Shown: positions 50,105 to 59,427, counted from the stretch's first letter. The stretch is 64,000 nucleotides of DNA from an uncultured Sterolibacterium sp. (GCA_903904605.1 CAIVDC010000001.1:62001-126000); one strand, 5' to 3'. Notes: generated by a model from the letters alone, not told the origin. A program made the numbers and translations.

Positions 50105-52918
50105 TCAGTAGACCCCGGTGAAGTGCACCGCCTTGGTGTCGGCGACCATGCCCGCCGAGTGACACACTAGGCACTGCTCCTGAGTGGCCAGGGCGGTGCT
50201 GCGCGGCGCGTAAAGCGAACCGCCGTTGGAGCGCATATGCGACATATCCACGGCGCTGTCATGGCAGGCGAAGCAGGCCGAGGCGATCGGCGAACTCACC
50301 AGAGTCTGGCTCAGCGTGCCGGTACAGGTCGCACTGGCAACCGCCGTGGTAGCCCCGGTAAGAGCGCCGGTAGCCGCTGCGACGCTCGGTGCAGCACCGT
50401 AGCAAGTGCCCGGGCCGGTCGATACGTAGGGCGACAGCGAAGCGGAGCCCGCCGTGAGGGTGCCTGCGGCCACCGTGCTGTAGAGCATGTTGCTGGCCGT
50501 CGTGCTGTTGTAAGCGGCGACCGTCGGCGCGGACGTGCTGGTCGCTTGCGTGTAGGCCGAGCCGAAGTTGTAGGTGTTCGGCAGATGGCACTGCTCGCAG
50601 TTGTCCAGATTGCCCGGATAGGTGACCTGCCAGTAGCCGCTTGTGGCAGAGTTGGCATGCCAGGTGAAGGGCACCGTGCGCTTGTTGGCGGCATGGATGG
50701 CATGGATGTGGGTCTTGGAGTCGTAGGTCCAGCCGCTGTCCTGGCCGTTGGGATAATGGCAGAGGTTGCAGCTCTGGCCGTCGTTGCGCTGACCGGCGTG
50801 GAAGGCTTCCGAGGTGAACACGCCGAGCTGGTAGTGGCAACTGCTGCAGCGCTTGTTATCGACCACGACGCGGCGCGAGGTATAGCCCGACATCACCGCC
50901 CAGACGTCCGGCGCCGCCACGATCAGGCCGCCGGCCCCGGTGGTGCTGTTATAGGCGTAGGGTGCCGGCAGATTGGTTTGGGTCAGCGGGAAGCTGGCAA
51001 TCGTCGTGCCGTAGTTGTAGCCGAAACCGACCGTCACCATGGCGGCGTTAGCGGGAATCGCGATCTTGGTCAGCGTCGCGGTGTAGTTGCCGCTGGCGTC
51101 AGGCCCCGACAGCGTGCCGGCCGAACCGTTCCAGACATTCATGAGCGTGACGGAACTGTTGAGATTGAAGTCGACCGGCGTCGTGGCGTTTTCCTGCGGC
51201 ACTCCGTAGGCCACCACGAAAGCTGGCGTTCCGGCGAAATTGGGAATCATGGTCGTCGAGCCCGCCGTGTAGGCGTTGAGCACCGCAGGTTTGCCTGCAA
51301 CCATGATCCGGAACTGAACAACCGGGTTCTGGGCGCTGTTCTTGGTCACGCTGCCCAGGACATAGCTGATCGTCGAGGCGCCCGCCGGCAGATTGGCCTG
51401 GTTGGAGGTCACATAGCCGACATTGGTGTGCGTATCGCTGCCGTTGCCGGTAATGGGGTTGTTCGGGCTGGGCGGCGCCACCGGCACGTGGTAGGTCGAC
51501 GCGATATCGGTCGCGGAATGGCAGAGGGTGCACTTGTTGTCGTCCGCCTGGGCGCCGCCGATGTGGCCGGGATAGGTGCCGCTGATGTTCATGCCGCCGC
51601 CGGTGGCGAAGTTGACGCCGTCGTGGCAGGCGCCGCAGGCCATCCGGTTGGGCACGTTCTTCCAGTTGTCGCCCTGGGCCGTCGGTGTCGCCGTGCCGCC
51701 CGTCTGTGCGCTGTGGCACTTGACGCAATTGCGCTGATCCTGCGGATAGGTGATGCCGTTCAGGCTGGTGATCCCGGCGACGCCCGGAACGCTGACCGAG
51801 TTGTAGCCCTGCATGGTCAGTTCGCTGCCCATGTGGATCTTGTGGATCCAGTTCGGGAAGACGTACATCGAGAAACCGTAAAGCTGGTTCGTCGCGATGC
51901 CCGGCGTGAAGGTGGTGCCGGTGTAGGTCGCTTCGGTCACGCCTTCCCAGTTCAGCTGGCCGGTATGGCAGGTCACGCAGAGCTTGGTGTCTACGCGCGA
52001 GCCACTGTGGATCTGGCTGAAGTTCTGGTGGCATTGATAGCAGTTCTGGTAGGCGACTATTTCACGCGACTGGCTCGGGTCGGACGCCGAGGCCATGGCA
52101 CCGGTGGCGGGGATAAAGTCATAGACCGCATTCGCCGACACGACCATATTCACCGCAGGCGTCGTCTGGACGGCGGTGGGCGTGTTGGTGCCCGTGCCCG
52201 GCGCTGCGCCGGACAAGGACATGGTGAAGCGGTGCGATTTGCTGGCATCGTAGCAAAGATCGGCGCCCGGGCAGGTGCCCGCGCCCAACTGTGCCCAGCT
52301 ATAGGGCGTCGCTGTCGGCTTGAGCGTCTGCACCAGCGTATTGACCTGGGTGATGTCGGTCCAGAACGTGTATTGGTAGCCGCCATTGCCCGTGGCGATC
52401 AGCGTACCGATGGACGATGGATCGGTGGTCGGATGCGAGGCCGGGGTCTTGGCCGGGTTGGTCGTGGTATCCGGGGAGATGACCATGTAATTGACCCACC
52501 GGCTGGGGCTGCCGTTGCTCGGCGGCATCAGCTTGACCACGTTGAAGGCGAAATTTGGATGGCCGACATAGTTCGCCGTCGAGGACTTGGAGGTAATCTG
52601 CTCGAGACCGAGAATGGCATTGCCGTTCTGGTCCGTCACCGTAAATTTGACCACCGGCGGTCCATTGGCGATGGTAACGCTGTTGATCGTGATCTTCGGT
52701 TGCAGCGCTGCCCACTGGGCGGGCGCCAGGCTCGAAACATTGACCACCGCAGTTGCATTCGTTCCTGCCGGGCCGGTCGCACCCGTTGCGCCCGTCGCCC
52801 CGGGAGCGCCCGGTGCGCCATCCGAGCCGCCGTTACAGCCGCTCAGCAGAATCGCCGCTGCGGCAAGTGTTGTCACCAGCAGCGACAGCCCTCTATGTGT
52901 TCCACCCTTGAATAACAT
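50105..52918 (-). CDS. OmcA/MtrC-family decaheme c-type cytochrome lipoprotein
   Basis: 937 aa. A lipoprotein signal peptide (LLSGC, Cys28) is followed by about seven Gly-X-Y collagen-like triplets (31-52), probably a stalk. There are ten CxxCH heme motifs in two groups of five: CYQCH, CVTCH, CVKCH, CGACH, CTLCH and then CSSCH, CNLCH, CEQCH, CFACH, CLVCH, separated by a beta-rich domain. This matches the split-beta layout of OmcA/MtrC outer-surface cytochromes that pass electrons to minerals or other external acceptors. A GGGGGG ribosome binding site precedes the ATG. No mtrA or mtrB partner is in the window. Confidence 0.88.
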   Translation of the reverse strand: MLFKGGTHRGLSLLVTTLAAAAILLSGCNGGSDGAPGAPGATGATGATGPAGTNATAVVNVSSLAPAQWAALQPKITINSVTIANGPPVVKFTVTDQNGNAILGLEQITSKSSTANYVGHPNFAFNVVKLMPPSNGSPSRWVNYMVISPDTTTNPAKTPASHPTTDPSSIGTLIATGNGGYQYTFWTDITQVNTLVQTLKPTATPYSWAQLGAGTCPGADLCYDASKSHRFTMSLSGAAPGTGTNTPTAVQTTPAVNMVVSANAVYDFIPATGAMASASDPSQSREIVAYQNCYQCHQNFSQIHSGSRVDTKLCVTCHTGQLNWEGVTEATYTGTTFTPGIATNQLYGFSMYVFPNWIHKIHMGSELTMQGYNSVSVPGVAGITSLNGITYPQDQRNCVKCHSAQTGGTATPTAQGDNWKNVPNRMACGACHDGVNFATGGGMNISGTYPGHIGGAQADDNKCTLCHSATDIASTYHVPVAPPSPNNPITGNGSDTHTNVGYVTSNQANLPAGASTISYVLGSVTKNSAQNPVVQFRIMVAGKPAVLNAYTAGSTTMIPNFAGTPAFVVAYGVPQENATTPVDFNLNSSVTLMNVWNGSAGTLSGPDASGNYTATLTKIAIPANAAMVTVGFGYNYGTTIASFPLTQTNLPAPYAYNSTTGAGGLIVAAPDVWAVMSGYTSRRVVVDNKRCSSCHYQLGVFTSEAFHAGQRNDGQSCNLCHYPNGQDSGWTYDSKTHIHAIHAANKRTVPFTWHANSATSGYWQVTYPGNLDNCEQCHLPNTYNFGSAYTQATSTSAPTVAAYNSTTASNMLYSTVAAGTLTAGSASLSPYVSTGPGTCYGAAPSVAAATGALTGATTAVASATCTGTLSQTLVSSPIASACFACHDSAVDMSHMRSNGGSLYAPRSTALATQEQCLVCHSAGMVADTKAVHFTGVY

Positions 52919-52964
52919 GATTAACCCCCCAGTTAAATTTTGGTGCAGAGTTACCGCACATGGC

Positions 52965-52970
52965 ATTCTC
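52965..52970 (-). promoter_or_regulatory. Possible -10 element of the cytochrome promoter
   Basis: GAGAAT on the minus strand (52970-52965) matches four of six consensus bases. It would give a start near 52958, which places the centre of the FNR-like site at about -41.5, the standard class II activation position. No good -35 is present, as expected for an activator-dependent promoter. Confidence 0.4.
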
Positions 52971-52992
52971 ATGAAAGATGGGTAATCATTAG

Positions 52993-53006
52993 TTGACATA
53001 GATCAA
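52993..53006. promoter_or_regulatory. FNR/ANR-type operator upstream of the decaheme cytochrome
   Basis: TTGACATAGATCAA differs from the FNR consensus TTGAT-N4-ATCAA at one base. The site is centred 81 bp before the cytochrome ATG. Binding of an anaerobic regulator of the FNR/CRP family would fit expression under oxygen limitation. Confidence 0.55.
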
Positions 53007-53582
53007 GTATGTAAGAAAAAGCAAAAATGCTTGACAAATGTCGTTTGTTTAGGGCCTAGAATCAGCATCGACCATGATGTGATAAGTAACCCTCCGTCGT
53101 ACATCGTGGTTTTGGCCGGGTTGGCCTTGCCGCCTTCCCGGCCTTCTTTCCCGCGACGATCAGACTAGCCAGCCGGATCCAGCCATTATCCTTTTCTCGG
53201 AAACCTCGGCGCCGGAGAGCCGCCGGCCTGTGCTTGCCCGTCATGCTCGCGGGTAAAGTATGGCGCCATATTGCGCAACGCCTTTGGCCTGGTCCTTGAT
53301 TCAGCGCTGAACAAAGAAAATATTCATCGTACGGATCCGCCAAAACGCCGGGTATCAGCGGTGTTCAGCAATTCCACCCGGGCGGATGCACAATAATTAT
53401 GTACGAACGACTCTTCTTCATGGACCGGCGGGCATCATCCTTGCCACCGTCTGGCTCTCGCAATGCTTTGAAAGTAATCGCTTTACAGCCAGTCCCTGGT
53501 TACCTGGCACGCCTGATGCTGATAGAAGCTCAGGAACGAAAGACATCAGCAGCCAAATGAACACAGCAACCAGGAGAAGATC

Positions 53583-53972
53583 ATGAGCGCCCTACTTAAA
53601 ATGGAAATCTACGAATCCGTCGTGGAAGCCGCAGTGCTGAAGAAGAGCGCTGCGTGGATACCCGAGATCATCGTCGCCGCTCGGTCGCCCGTCGCGGAAG
53701 AAAGGAAGATGAGCGGAATCGAGAGTGTTGCGCTGTTCCTGGTTTCGCCCTTCATCGGATTGGCCTACATCATGGCCATGCCCTTCGTGGCCGCGGGGAT
53801 GATCATCTGGTTAGGCGCCAAAGCGCTGGCCGCCAAAATGCCGCCGAGCTTGAAGAAAGCAGGCATGATGGCCGCGGCGCCCTTCTTAGGTCTGGCCTTC
53901 ATCGTGACGCTGCCGCTGGCCGGCGTCACTGCCTTGGGATACTGCGCACTCAAGGCCGCAACAAAGGCTTAG
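53583..53972 (+). CDS. Small membrane protein with internally repeated hairpin
   Basis: 129 aa, AGGAGA ribosome binding site. Two similar hydrophobic segments occur: SPFIGLAYIMAMPFVAAG (from residue 55) and APFLGLAFIVTLPLAGVT (from residue 99), sharing the pattern PF-x-GLA-x-I-xxx-P. This suggests a duplicated membrane hairpin. The first 45 residues are amphipathic and soluble. I do not recognise the family. A strong terminator follows, so the gene is probably monocistronic. Confidence 0.65.
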   Translation: MSALLKMEIYESVVEAAVLKKSAAWIPEIIVAARSPVAEERKMSGIESVALFLVSPFIGLAYIMAMPFVAAGMIIWLGAKALAAKMPPSLKKAGMMAAAPFLGLAFIVTLPLAGVTALGYCALKAATKA

Positions 53973-54007
53973 GCTCGTTCGAGTTTCACTCCCGCCGCCA
54001 GCGCCGC

Positions 54008-54044
54008 CAACAAGCCCTTTCAGCAGGGCTTGTTGCCTTTTTTT
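54008..54044 (+). terminator. Rho-independent terminator
   Basis: CAACAAGCCCT (54008-54018) pairs with AGGGCTTGTTG (54025-54035) across a 6-base loop, then CC and seven T residues. It terminates the small membrane protein gene. Confidence 0.9.
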
Positions 54045-54202
54045 GCCCGCTTTTCGGGAGGGGGCGCCAGTTGGAGGAGAGCCGTTTCGCTGCAACGACG
54101 ATCCAAAAATTCCGGTTCGGTAGGGGTCCGAAGATATCCGATGAGTAAGCGCGCACCGCAAGCGTCCGATGCTGCCGGTTTTGCCCCGGTCGGTTGCGCG
54201 TT

Positions 54203-55462
54203 CTAGCGGACCGTCGTCAGGCGCGCTCTAAGCGCTGGGGCGTCCGTAGTCCTCTGCGGATCATGCAGCTCCGGGAGGAACACTGCGAGCAGGCCGATCA
54301 GCGGAAGAAAGGAACAAAGTTTGTAGATGGTGACGATCCCCCAGTGATCGGCGAACTGACCAAGGACTGCGGCACCGATACCGCCCAAGCCGAAAGCAAT
54401 CCCGAAAAACAAACCAGAGATCGTGCCAACCTTGCCGGGAATCAGTTCTTGCGCGTAAACGACCATGGCCGGGAAGGCCGAGGCCAACATGAAGCCGATA
54501 ATCGCGGTCAGCGCTATGGAAGCCTCCAGACCGACGTAGGGCAAGGCGATCGTGAACGGAGCGACGCCCAGGATCGAGACCCATATCACCTGCCTGCGAC
54601 CGATGCGATCGCCGATCGGACCACCCATAAGGGTGCCCAGCGCCACGGAAAACAGAAAGTAGAACAAATGGTACTGCGCGACCTCAGTGCCGACACTGAA
54701 CTGATGCATCAGGTAGAAAATCAGGTAACTATTGATGCTGGCCAGATAGAAGAACTTTGAAAACATCAAACTCACGAGAACCACGAGCGTAACCACCAGT
54801 TTGCGCCGGGGCAGACGCGGAGCCATATCGGCTTCTGCTTTCCTGGGCAGACGATGCTGATGCCGATACCAGCGTCCAACACCGATGAGTACAATGATTG
54901 CCACCAAGGCAACCAGAGAAACCCAGGCGATACTGCCTTGGCCATTTGGCAGGATGAACCAGGCGGCCAGCAGCGGCCCGACCGCACTGCCTGCATTGCC
55001 GCCTACCTGAAAGATGGATTGCGCCAGCCCATGCCGCCCTCCCGAAGCCATTCGAGCGACACGCGAAGACTCGGGATGAAAAATGGAAGATCCAGTGCCG
55101 ACCATGGCCGCTGCGAGAAGGACCATGGGGAAACTCGACGCCTCGGAAAGCAGGATCAAACCGGCAAAGGTGCAAGCCATACCGAAGGCGAGAGAAAAGG
55201 GCTTCGGATGACGGTCCGTGTAATAGCCGACCATCGGCTGCAAGAGCGACGCGGTCAATTGGCACGTCAGCGTGATCAGGCCGATCTGGGCAAAATTCAG
55301 CTGGAACTCCAGCTTGAACAGCGGATAGATCGCGAGCATCAGCGACTGCATCATGTCGTTGAGAAAATGTGAGAAGCTGATGGCGCCCAGTACCCTGAAA
55401 ACGGTGTCGCCCGCCGGGTTGCCTATCGATGCCGGGACCGGAACGGTGGTTTCAATTTCCAT
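54203..55462 (-). CDS. Fsr-like major facilitator superfamily exporter
   Basis: 419 aa with twelve predicted helices. SFSHFLNDMMQSLMLAIYPLFK near the N-terminus and TGSSIFHPESSRVARMASGGRHGLAQSIFQVGGNAGSAVGPLLAA are diagnostic of the fosmidomycin-resistance (Fsr) MFS subfamily. The family exports fosmidomycin and possibly other small acids. The ATG at 55462 fits the family N-terminus; another start at 55504 is possible and neither has a strong ribosome binding site. It is divergent from marC across 243 bp without recognisable features. Confidence 0.85.
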   Translation of the reverse strand: MEIETTVPVPASIGNPAGDTVFRVLGAISFSHFLNDMMQSLMLAIYPLFKLEFQLNFAQIGLITLTCQLTASLLQPMVGYYTDRHPKPFSLAFGMACTFAGLILLSEASSFPMVLLAAAMVGTGSSIFHPESSRVARMASGGRHGLAQSIFQVGGNAGSAVGPLLAAWFILPNGQGSIAWVSLVALVAIIVLIGVGRWYRHQHRLPRKAEADMAPRLPRRKLVVTLVVLVSLMFSKFFYLASINSYLIFYLMHQFSVGTEVAQYHLFYFLFSVALGTLMGGPIGDRIGRRQVIWVSILGVAPFTIALPYVGLEASIALTAIIGFMLASAFPAMVVYAQELIPGKVGTISGLFFGIAFGLGGIGAAVLGQFADHWGIVTIYKLCSFLPLIGLLAVFLPELHDPQRTTDAPALRARLTTVR

Positions 55463-55705
55463 TTGGAGTTCTCGTATAGATGAAGAAGGCCCGTTATCGG
55501 CCATCATTGCCGTTCAGTAGGGCAGCCGAAATCGGCACCACCTTCAAGGCTGGAAATGCGCTCGCCGGATCTTCCTTGCCGCGATGCTTGCGGGGACCGC
55601 GTGCCGCCGGTCGTCCTACGACAGCATTGAACAAGTCGGCAACAGAGTAGACTAGCATCGGGGAGCGAGCCAAGAGCCGCTGGCTGAAGCAAATGAGGAA
55701 ACACG

Positions 55706-56338
55706 ATGCTACCACTGGTAATGCTTACGGTAAAAAAGACCATAACACTCTTCGTGTTAGTGGGCCCCGTCTCGATGATCCCTGTTTTCCTGGAGACTGT
55801 TGATGGGCTGGAGCTGAGCGAAAAGAAACGCTTTGCCAGAATACTAGGTTTTAGCGTATCGATCGCACTGCTCGCGGCAACGTTTCTTGGCTCATCATTC
55901 TTGAGTCTGCTAGGCGTCTCCATCAGCGCGATGCAGATCGGCGGCGGCATTATTGTCTTGCTGCTTGCCATCGCCATGGTGATGGGCAAGGAAACCTCCT
56001 TCAAGGGAGCCAACCCGCCATCCAGTGGCGACACCTGCCACGGGGCATCGCTTGTTCCGCTGGCGATCCCGCTGCTCGCAGGACCGGCCGCATTCAGCTA
56101 CGTCATGGGCAACAGTGCCTGGAATACGAATTGGGATCTTGTCCACATCGTCGTACCGATCCTAATCGTTGGCTCAGCCTGCTGGCTTACCTTCAACATG
56201 GCGGTTAACGCGCAACGCAAGATCCGAAAATCCTCGCTGGAGGTGGTCGAGAAGATTGCAGGGTTCATCCTGTCGGCCATCGCCGTCGAGATGATCGCGA
56301 CGGGACTTCGCGGACTGTTCCCGGCTCTTGCTGCCTAG
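55706..56338 (+). CDS. MarC-family integral membrane protein
   Basis: 210 aa with six predicted helices. TLFVLVGPVSMIPVFLETVDGLE, GVSISAMQIGGGIIVLLLAIAM and VPLAIPLLAGPAAFSYVMG are typical MarC family segments. The family function is unknown despite its historical naming in antibiotic resistance. GAGGAAACACG precedes the ATG. Its last 74 bases overlap, tail to tail, the 3' end of the amino acid permease gene. Confidence 0.88.
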   Translation: MLPLVMLTVKKTITLFVLVGPVSMIPVFLETVDGLELSEKKRFARILGFSVSIALLAATFLGSSFLSLLGVSISAMQIGGGIIVLLLAIAMVMGKETSFKGANPPSSGDTCHGASLVPLAIPLLAGPAAFSYVMGNSAWNTNWDLVHIVVPILIVGSACWLTFNMAVNAQRKIRKSSLEVVEKIAGFILSAIAVEMIATGLRGLFPALAA

Positions 56339-57704
56339 TTTCTCCCCGTACTTGCCGCCTTTTCCGGTTCAGCAACAGTGGGACGATCCCTGCCGCGATT
56401 CCCCCTATGCCGACAATGTTCGTAACGGCGTCAAACGTGGGAATGCTGTAAGCGGCGATGAACAACAGGAAGGCTGCGCTGATGACCGGCCACAGGATCA
56501 GAAATACCAAGGCATGCATTGAGTAGAAACCTTGCTTCCGATAGTGCCAGGCGCAGGCGAGACTGGCCAGCCCATAATAGAACGCTACCTGAAACCCGAT
56601 CGCATTAATAGAATCCTTGATTATCAGGCTAACCGTCGGGAAATAGGAAGAAAGAAACAATAACAGCGTCCCTAACAGCGCTATCACGGCGGTTGCGACC
56701 CAGGGCGTTCGCCAGGTCTTGTGCAAGACGGCATAGCGCGGATGGAGAACCCCATCTCTTCCCTTGGCGTACATGGTGCGGGTGAACTGCAAAATGGAGG
56801 TTTCCAGGGTTCCGATCGAACTCAGCATCACCGCGATGATCGCCATGTAACTCCACGGCTTGGGGAACAGTTTCTCGGCGACGGCGAAGACGATGTTGGT
56901 GCTCGACTGTTCTATTTCCCGGTCGGTCAGGACCAGCAAGCTGACGACGGCAAACGATATGAACAACAACAGCACTATCACCATCGCCCACAGCGCCCCC
57001 CTGCCCGGCGCATGGCTGGAATTCTTGGTTTCCTCGTTCAGGTTGACCGTTACATCCCATCCCCAGAAGAAGAACAGGGAGGTAAGTGCGCCAGTCGCGA
57101 AGAGTTGAGGCGTAAATTCCGCCGCGGAGAACCATTTCATTGAAAATGCATGCGCCGGCGTGGCGCCGTATTTGCTTACGGCTGCCAGCACGACCAGTAC
57201 CAGAATGATAAGCTCGATCCCGGTCATCACGATCTGGGTATAGCTTGTCGGCTTGATCCCTTTGACGATGACGGCACTTACCGCAAGCAACCAGCCGGCG
57301 GCGACGAACGTAACCATCGCCGGACTGCTGGCAAGTCCGGGATCAATCAGCAACAGGGTCGCGGTGGCGGCCGGGATCGTGCCCGAAACCATGAATACCG
57401 CCGAAGCCACGAGCAAAGCCCATCCGGCAAGAAAACCCAGCACCGGGTTGAAGATGCTGCCTACCCACGCGTATGAAGCCCCGGCATTCTGGCTCATGCG
57501 GTTCAGGTGCATATAGGCAAAGGTCACGCCAAACATGATCAGTCCGCAATAAAGCAGACTTGCCGGAGCCAGCGTACCCACTGACGCAACCAGGGCGGAT
57601 GTCGTTGCCGCAATGCTGAAGGCCGGTGCCGTTCCGGCAACTCCCATGATGATGGACTCACCGATTCCGAGAGCGTCTTCCTTGAGGCGCGTTTCTTTAG
57701 GCAT
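56265..57704 (-). CDS. APC-superfamily amino acid permease
   Basis: 479 aa, about twelve to fourteen helices. GIGESIIMGVAGTAPAFSIAATTSALVASVG and SQNAGASYAWVGSIFNPVLGFLAGWALL are typical of the amino acid-polyamine-organocation superfamily. FFFWGWDVTVNLNEETKNSSHAPGRGAL fits the cytoplasmic loop region. The substrate is unknown. The final 25 residues are a charged cytoplasmic tail encoded by DNA that on the other strand encodes the MarC C-terminus. It lies 95 bp ahead of the lut genes' distal end. Confidence 0.85.
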   Translation of the reverse strand: MPKETRLKEDALGIGESIIMGVAGTAPAFSIAATTSALVASVGTLAPASLLYCGLIMFGVTFAYMHLNRMSQNAGASYAWVGSIFNPVLGFLAGWALLVASAVFMVSGTIPAATATLLLIDPGLASSPAMVTFVAAGWLLAVSAVIVKGIKPTSYTQIVMTGIELIILVLVVLAAVSKYGATPAHAFSMKWFSAAEFTPQLFATGALTSLFFFWGWDVTVNLNEETKNSSHAPGRGALWAMVIVLLLFISFAVVSLLVLTDREIEQSSTNIVFAVAEKLFPKPWSYMAIIAVMLSSIGTLETSILQFTRTMYAKGRDGVLHPRYAVLHKTWRTPWVATAVIALLGTLLLFLSSYFPTVSLIIKDSINAIGFQVAFYYGLASLACAWHYRKQGFYSMHALVFLILWPVISAAFLLFIAAYSIPTFDAVTNIVGIGGIAAGIVPLLLNRKRRQVRGETRQQEPGTVREVPSRSSRRRWPTG

Positions 57705-57799
57705 GATAACCAGGCGCTAGATGTTCTCTATGCGGGAAAGACAGGCTGCCGATCTCGGCCGATGGCTCCTGTCCCGTATCTGGTCCACTCGCCGAGTCC

Positions 57800-58453
57800 C
57801 TAGTGTCCCCGGAGGATAATGATATGCACCCGATAGGGTCCATGCGCGCCGAGGACGATGGTCTGCTCGATGTCGCCGGTGCGAGATGGGCCGGAAATGA
57901 AATTGAGGGCGCGCGGCAACTCGGGAAGCTCGGCGCGCGCCAGACGCCACGCCTCCTCCATCCGGCTGACGATGCGCGCGGCCGGCACGATGGCGATATG
58001 CGTCTCCGGCAGCAGGGAGAGTGCCGCCGGCGTTTCCGGGCCGGAACAGAGCATCAGCGAGCCGGTTTCGGCGACAGCACAGAAGCAGCCGGTGATGCCG
58101 ACCAGATCAGTACCCAGGACGCCGCGCGACTCGACATCGAGTCCTGCCTCGCGCCAGCCAAGACCACTGAATTCCGGCCAGCATACCGCCTGACGCGGCA
58201 GTTCGTGCCGCGCAAGATAACGCGCCACGGCGGGGGCCAGCGCTGCCGGTGTGAGCACTTCCTCGACCGTCGAAGACTGCGCCTCGGACTTCTCGCGGAA
58301 GTGCGCCACCCGGTCTCCAGCGATCCGGGGTTGGGGACCCTGATCGGGCGCGCCAAGGTAGCTATCGATGGCGGCCCGCGCGCTCGCGGCATTGTCGGGG
58401 TTGCGGCCGAGTCTGGCTCTGATGCGTCCGAGGATATCTTCGCGAGAGCTCAT
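57800..58453 (-). CDS. lutC: LUD-domain protein LutC-like
   Basis: 217 aa single LUD domain protein: SSREDILGRIRARLGRNPDN at the start, then GITGCFCAVAETGSLMLCSGPETPAALSLLPETHIAIVPAARI. LutC/LldG is the third component of the iron-sulfur L-lactate oxidation complex. GGAGAAGGCGAA precedes the ATG at 58453; the longer frame adds a basic stretch without family similarity. It is 16 bp behind the 2-hydroxyacid dehydrogenase gene. Confidence 0.85.
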   Translation of the reverse strand: MSSREDILGRIRARLGRNPDNAASARAAIDSYLGAPDQGPQPRIAGDRVAHFREKSEAQSSTVEEVLTPAALAPAVARYLARHELPRQAVCWPEFSGLGWREAGLDVESRGVLGTDLVGITGCFCAVAETGSLMLCSGPETPAALSLLPETHIAIVPAARIVSRMEEAWRLARAELPELPRALNFISGPSRTGDIEQTIVLGAHGPYRVHIIILRGH

Positions 58454-58469
58454 TTCGCCTTCTCCATGT

Positions 58470-59423
58470 TCATGCCAAGCGATTCTTCGGCGCACCGTGC
58501 GCATAAGCTTCAATGTTGTCGATCAGTTGATCGGCCAGGATCTGCATCGCCGTGTCGGAGGCCCAGCCGACATGGGGGGTCAGAATGAAGTTGGGCAAAT
58601 TGAGCAGCTCCGCATCGAGCAGCGGATTGCCCTCACTCGGAGGTTCCCCGGAAAGCACGTCGAAGCCTGCGGCAATCCGCCCGGACTTCAAGGCGCCGGC
58701 TAGCGCGGCCTCGTCCACCAGACCGCCGCGCGCGGAATTTATCAGGATGGCGCCGTACTTCAGCGCGGCAAGTTCACGCGCGCCGACCATGCCCCGCGTC
58801 TGCGCCGTCAGCGGGCAATGCAGCGACACAATATCGGCCTCCTCGATCAGCGTCTCAAATGCCGCATAGCCTGGGCGAACTGCAGCCGCACCCTTGTGCT
58901 CGCCCCAGAGCACGCGCATGCCGAAGGCTTCGGCCAGCTTCGCCACGCCCTGGCCGAGCGAGCCGCGGCCGAAGAGCCCGAGGGTGCACCCGTGGAGATC
59001 GCGGATCGGATGGTCGAAAAAGCAGAACATTGGTGCCGCTTGCCATCTGCCGGCGAGGACGTCGGCTCGGTAAGACAGAAGCTGCCTGCGCAGCGCCAGG
59101 ATCAGCATCATCACATGCTCGGGCACGGTATGCCCGGCGTAACCACGAATATTGCTGACAACGACGCCGTGTCCGCGGCACCAGTCGAGGTCGATATTGT
59201 CGGCACCGGTGGCGGCTCCGGCGATCAACTTGAGCTTTGGCAGCCGCTCCAGGAGTTTGCCATTCATCACCACCTTGTTGGTGATGGCGATGGTGGCGTC
59301 CTTGAGTCTTGCGTAGATCTCGTCCGGGGCGGTGAGCGCATACTCTTCCCAGACATGCTGAAAGTCGGGGCGGCGCAGCTTCGCCCGGATCGAGTCACGC
59401 TCGAGAAAGACAATGCGTTCCAT
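58470..59423 (-). CDS. D-isomer-specific 2-hydroxyacid dehydrogenase
   Basis: 317 aa. The NAD-binding motif GLFGRGSLGQGVAKLAEAFGMRV is central. Catalytic Arg lies in NSARGGLVDEAAL, the Glu about 30 residues later, and His in LTPHVGWASDTAMQ. It is closest in pattern to glycerate/hydroxypyruvate dehydrogenases (HprA-like). It is located between lutB and lutC in the same operon, an unusual insertion that points to processing of a D-2-hydroxy acid together with the LutABC substrate. Confidence 0.85.
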   Translation of the reverse strand: MERIVFLERDSIRAKLRRPDFQHVWEEYALTAPDEIYARLKDATIAITNKVVMNGKLLERLPKLKLIAGAATGADNIDLDWCRGHGVVVSNIRGYAGHTVPEHVMMLILALRRQLLSYRADVLAGRWQAAPMFCFFDHPIRDLHGCTLGLFGRGSLGQGVAKLAEAFGMRVLWGEHKGAAAVRPGYAAFETLIEEADIVSLHCPLTAQTRGMVGARELAALKYGAILINSARGGLVDEAALAGALKSGRIAAGFDVLSGEPPSEGNPLLDAELLNLPNFILTPHVGWASDTAMQILADQLIDNIEAYAHGAPKNRLA

Positions 59424-59427
59424 ATTG

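Larger units (their letters stand above)
52919..53582. other. Long intergenic region between the decaheme cytochrome and a small membrane protein
   Basis: This stretch of 664 bp lies between divergent genes. The first 140 bases are AT-rich and contain the FNR-like site and probable cytochrome promoter. The rest (53060-53580) has only short open frames with atypical composition, which I do not regard as genes. AGGAGA just before 53583 is the ribosome binding site of the next gene. Nothing else was recognised. Confidence 0.6.

Noticed and set aside
50237-52915. 892-codon open frame opposite the decaheme cytochrome
   Set aside because: The minus strand encodes ten heme motifs and a lipoprotein signal; the plus-strand frame has none of the features of a real protein.
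53031-53062. Plus-strand promoter TTGACA...TAGAAT
   Set aside because: The two hexamers are 20 bp apart, too far for a normal sigma70 promoter, and the first gene downstream is more than 500 bp away.
53062-53343. 93-codon minus-strand open frame in the intergenic region
   Set aside because: No ribosome binding site, basic low-information composition and no recognisable similarity.
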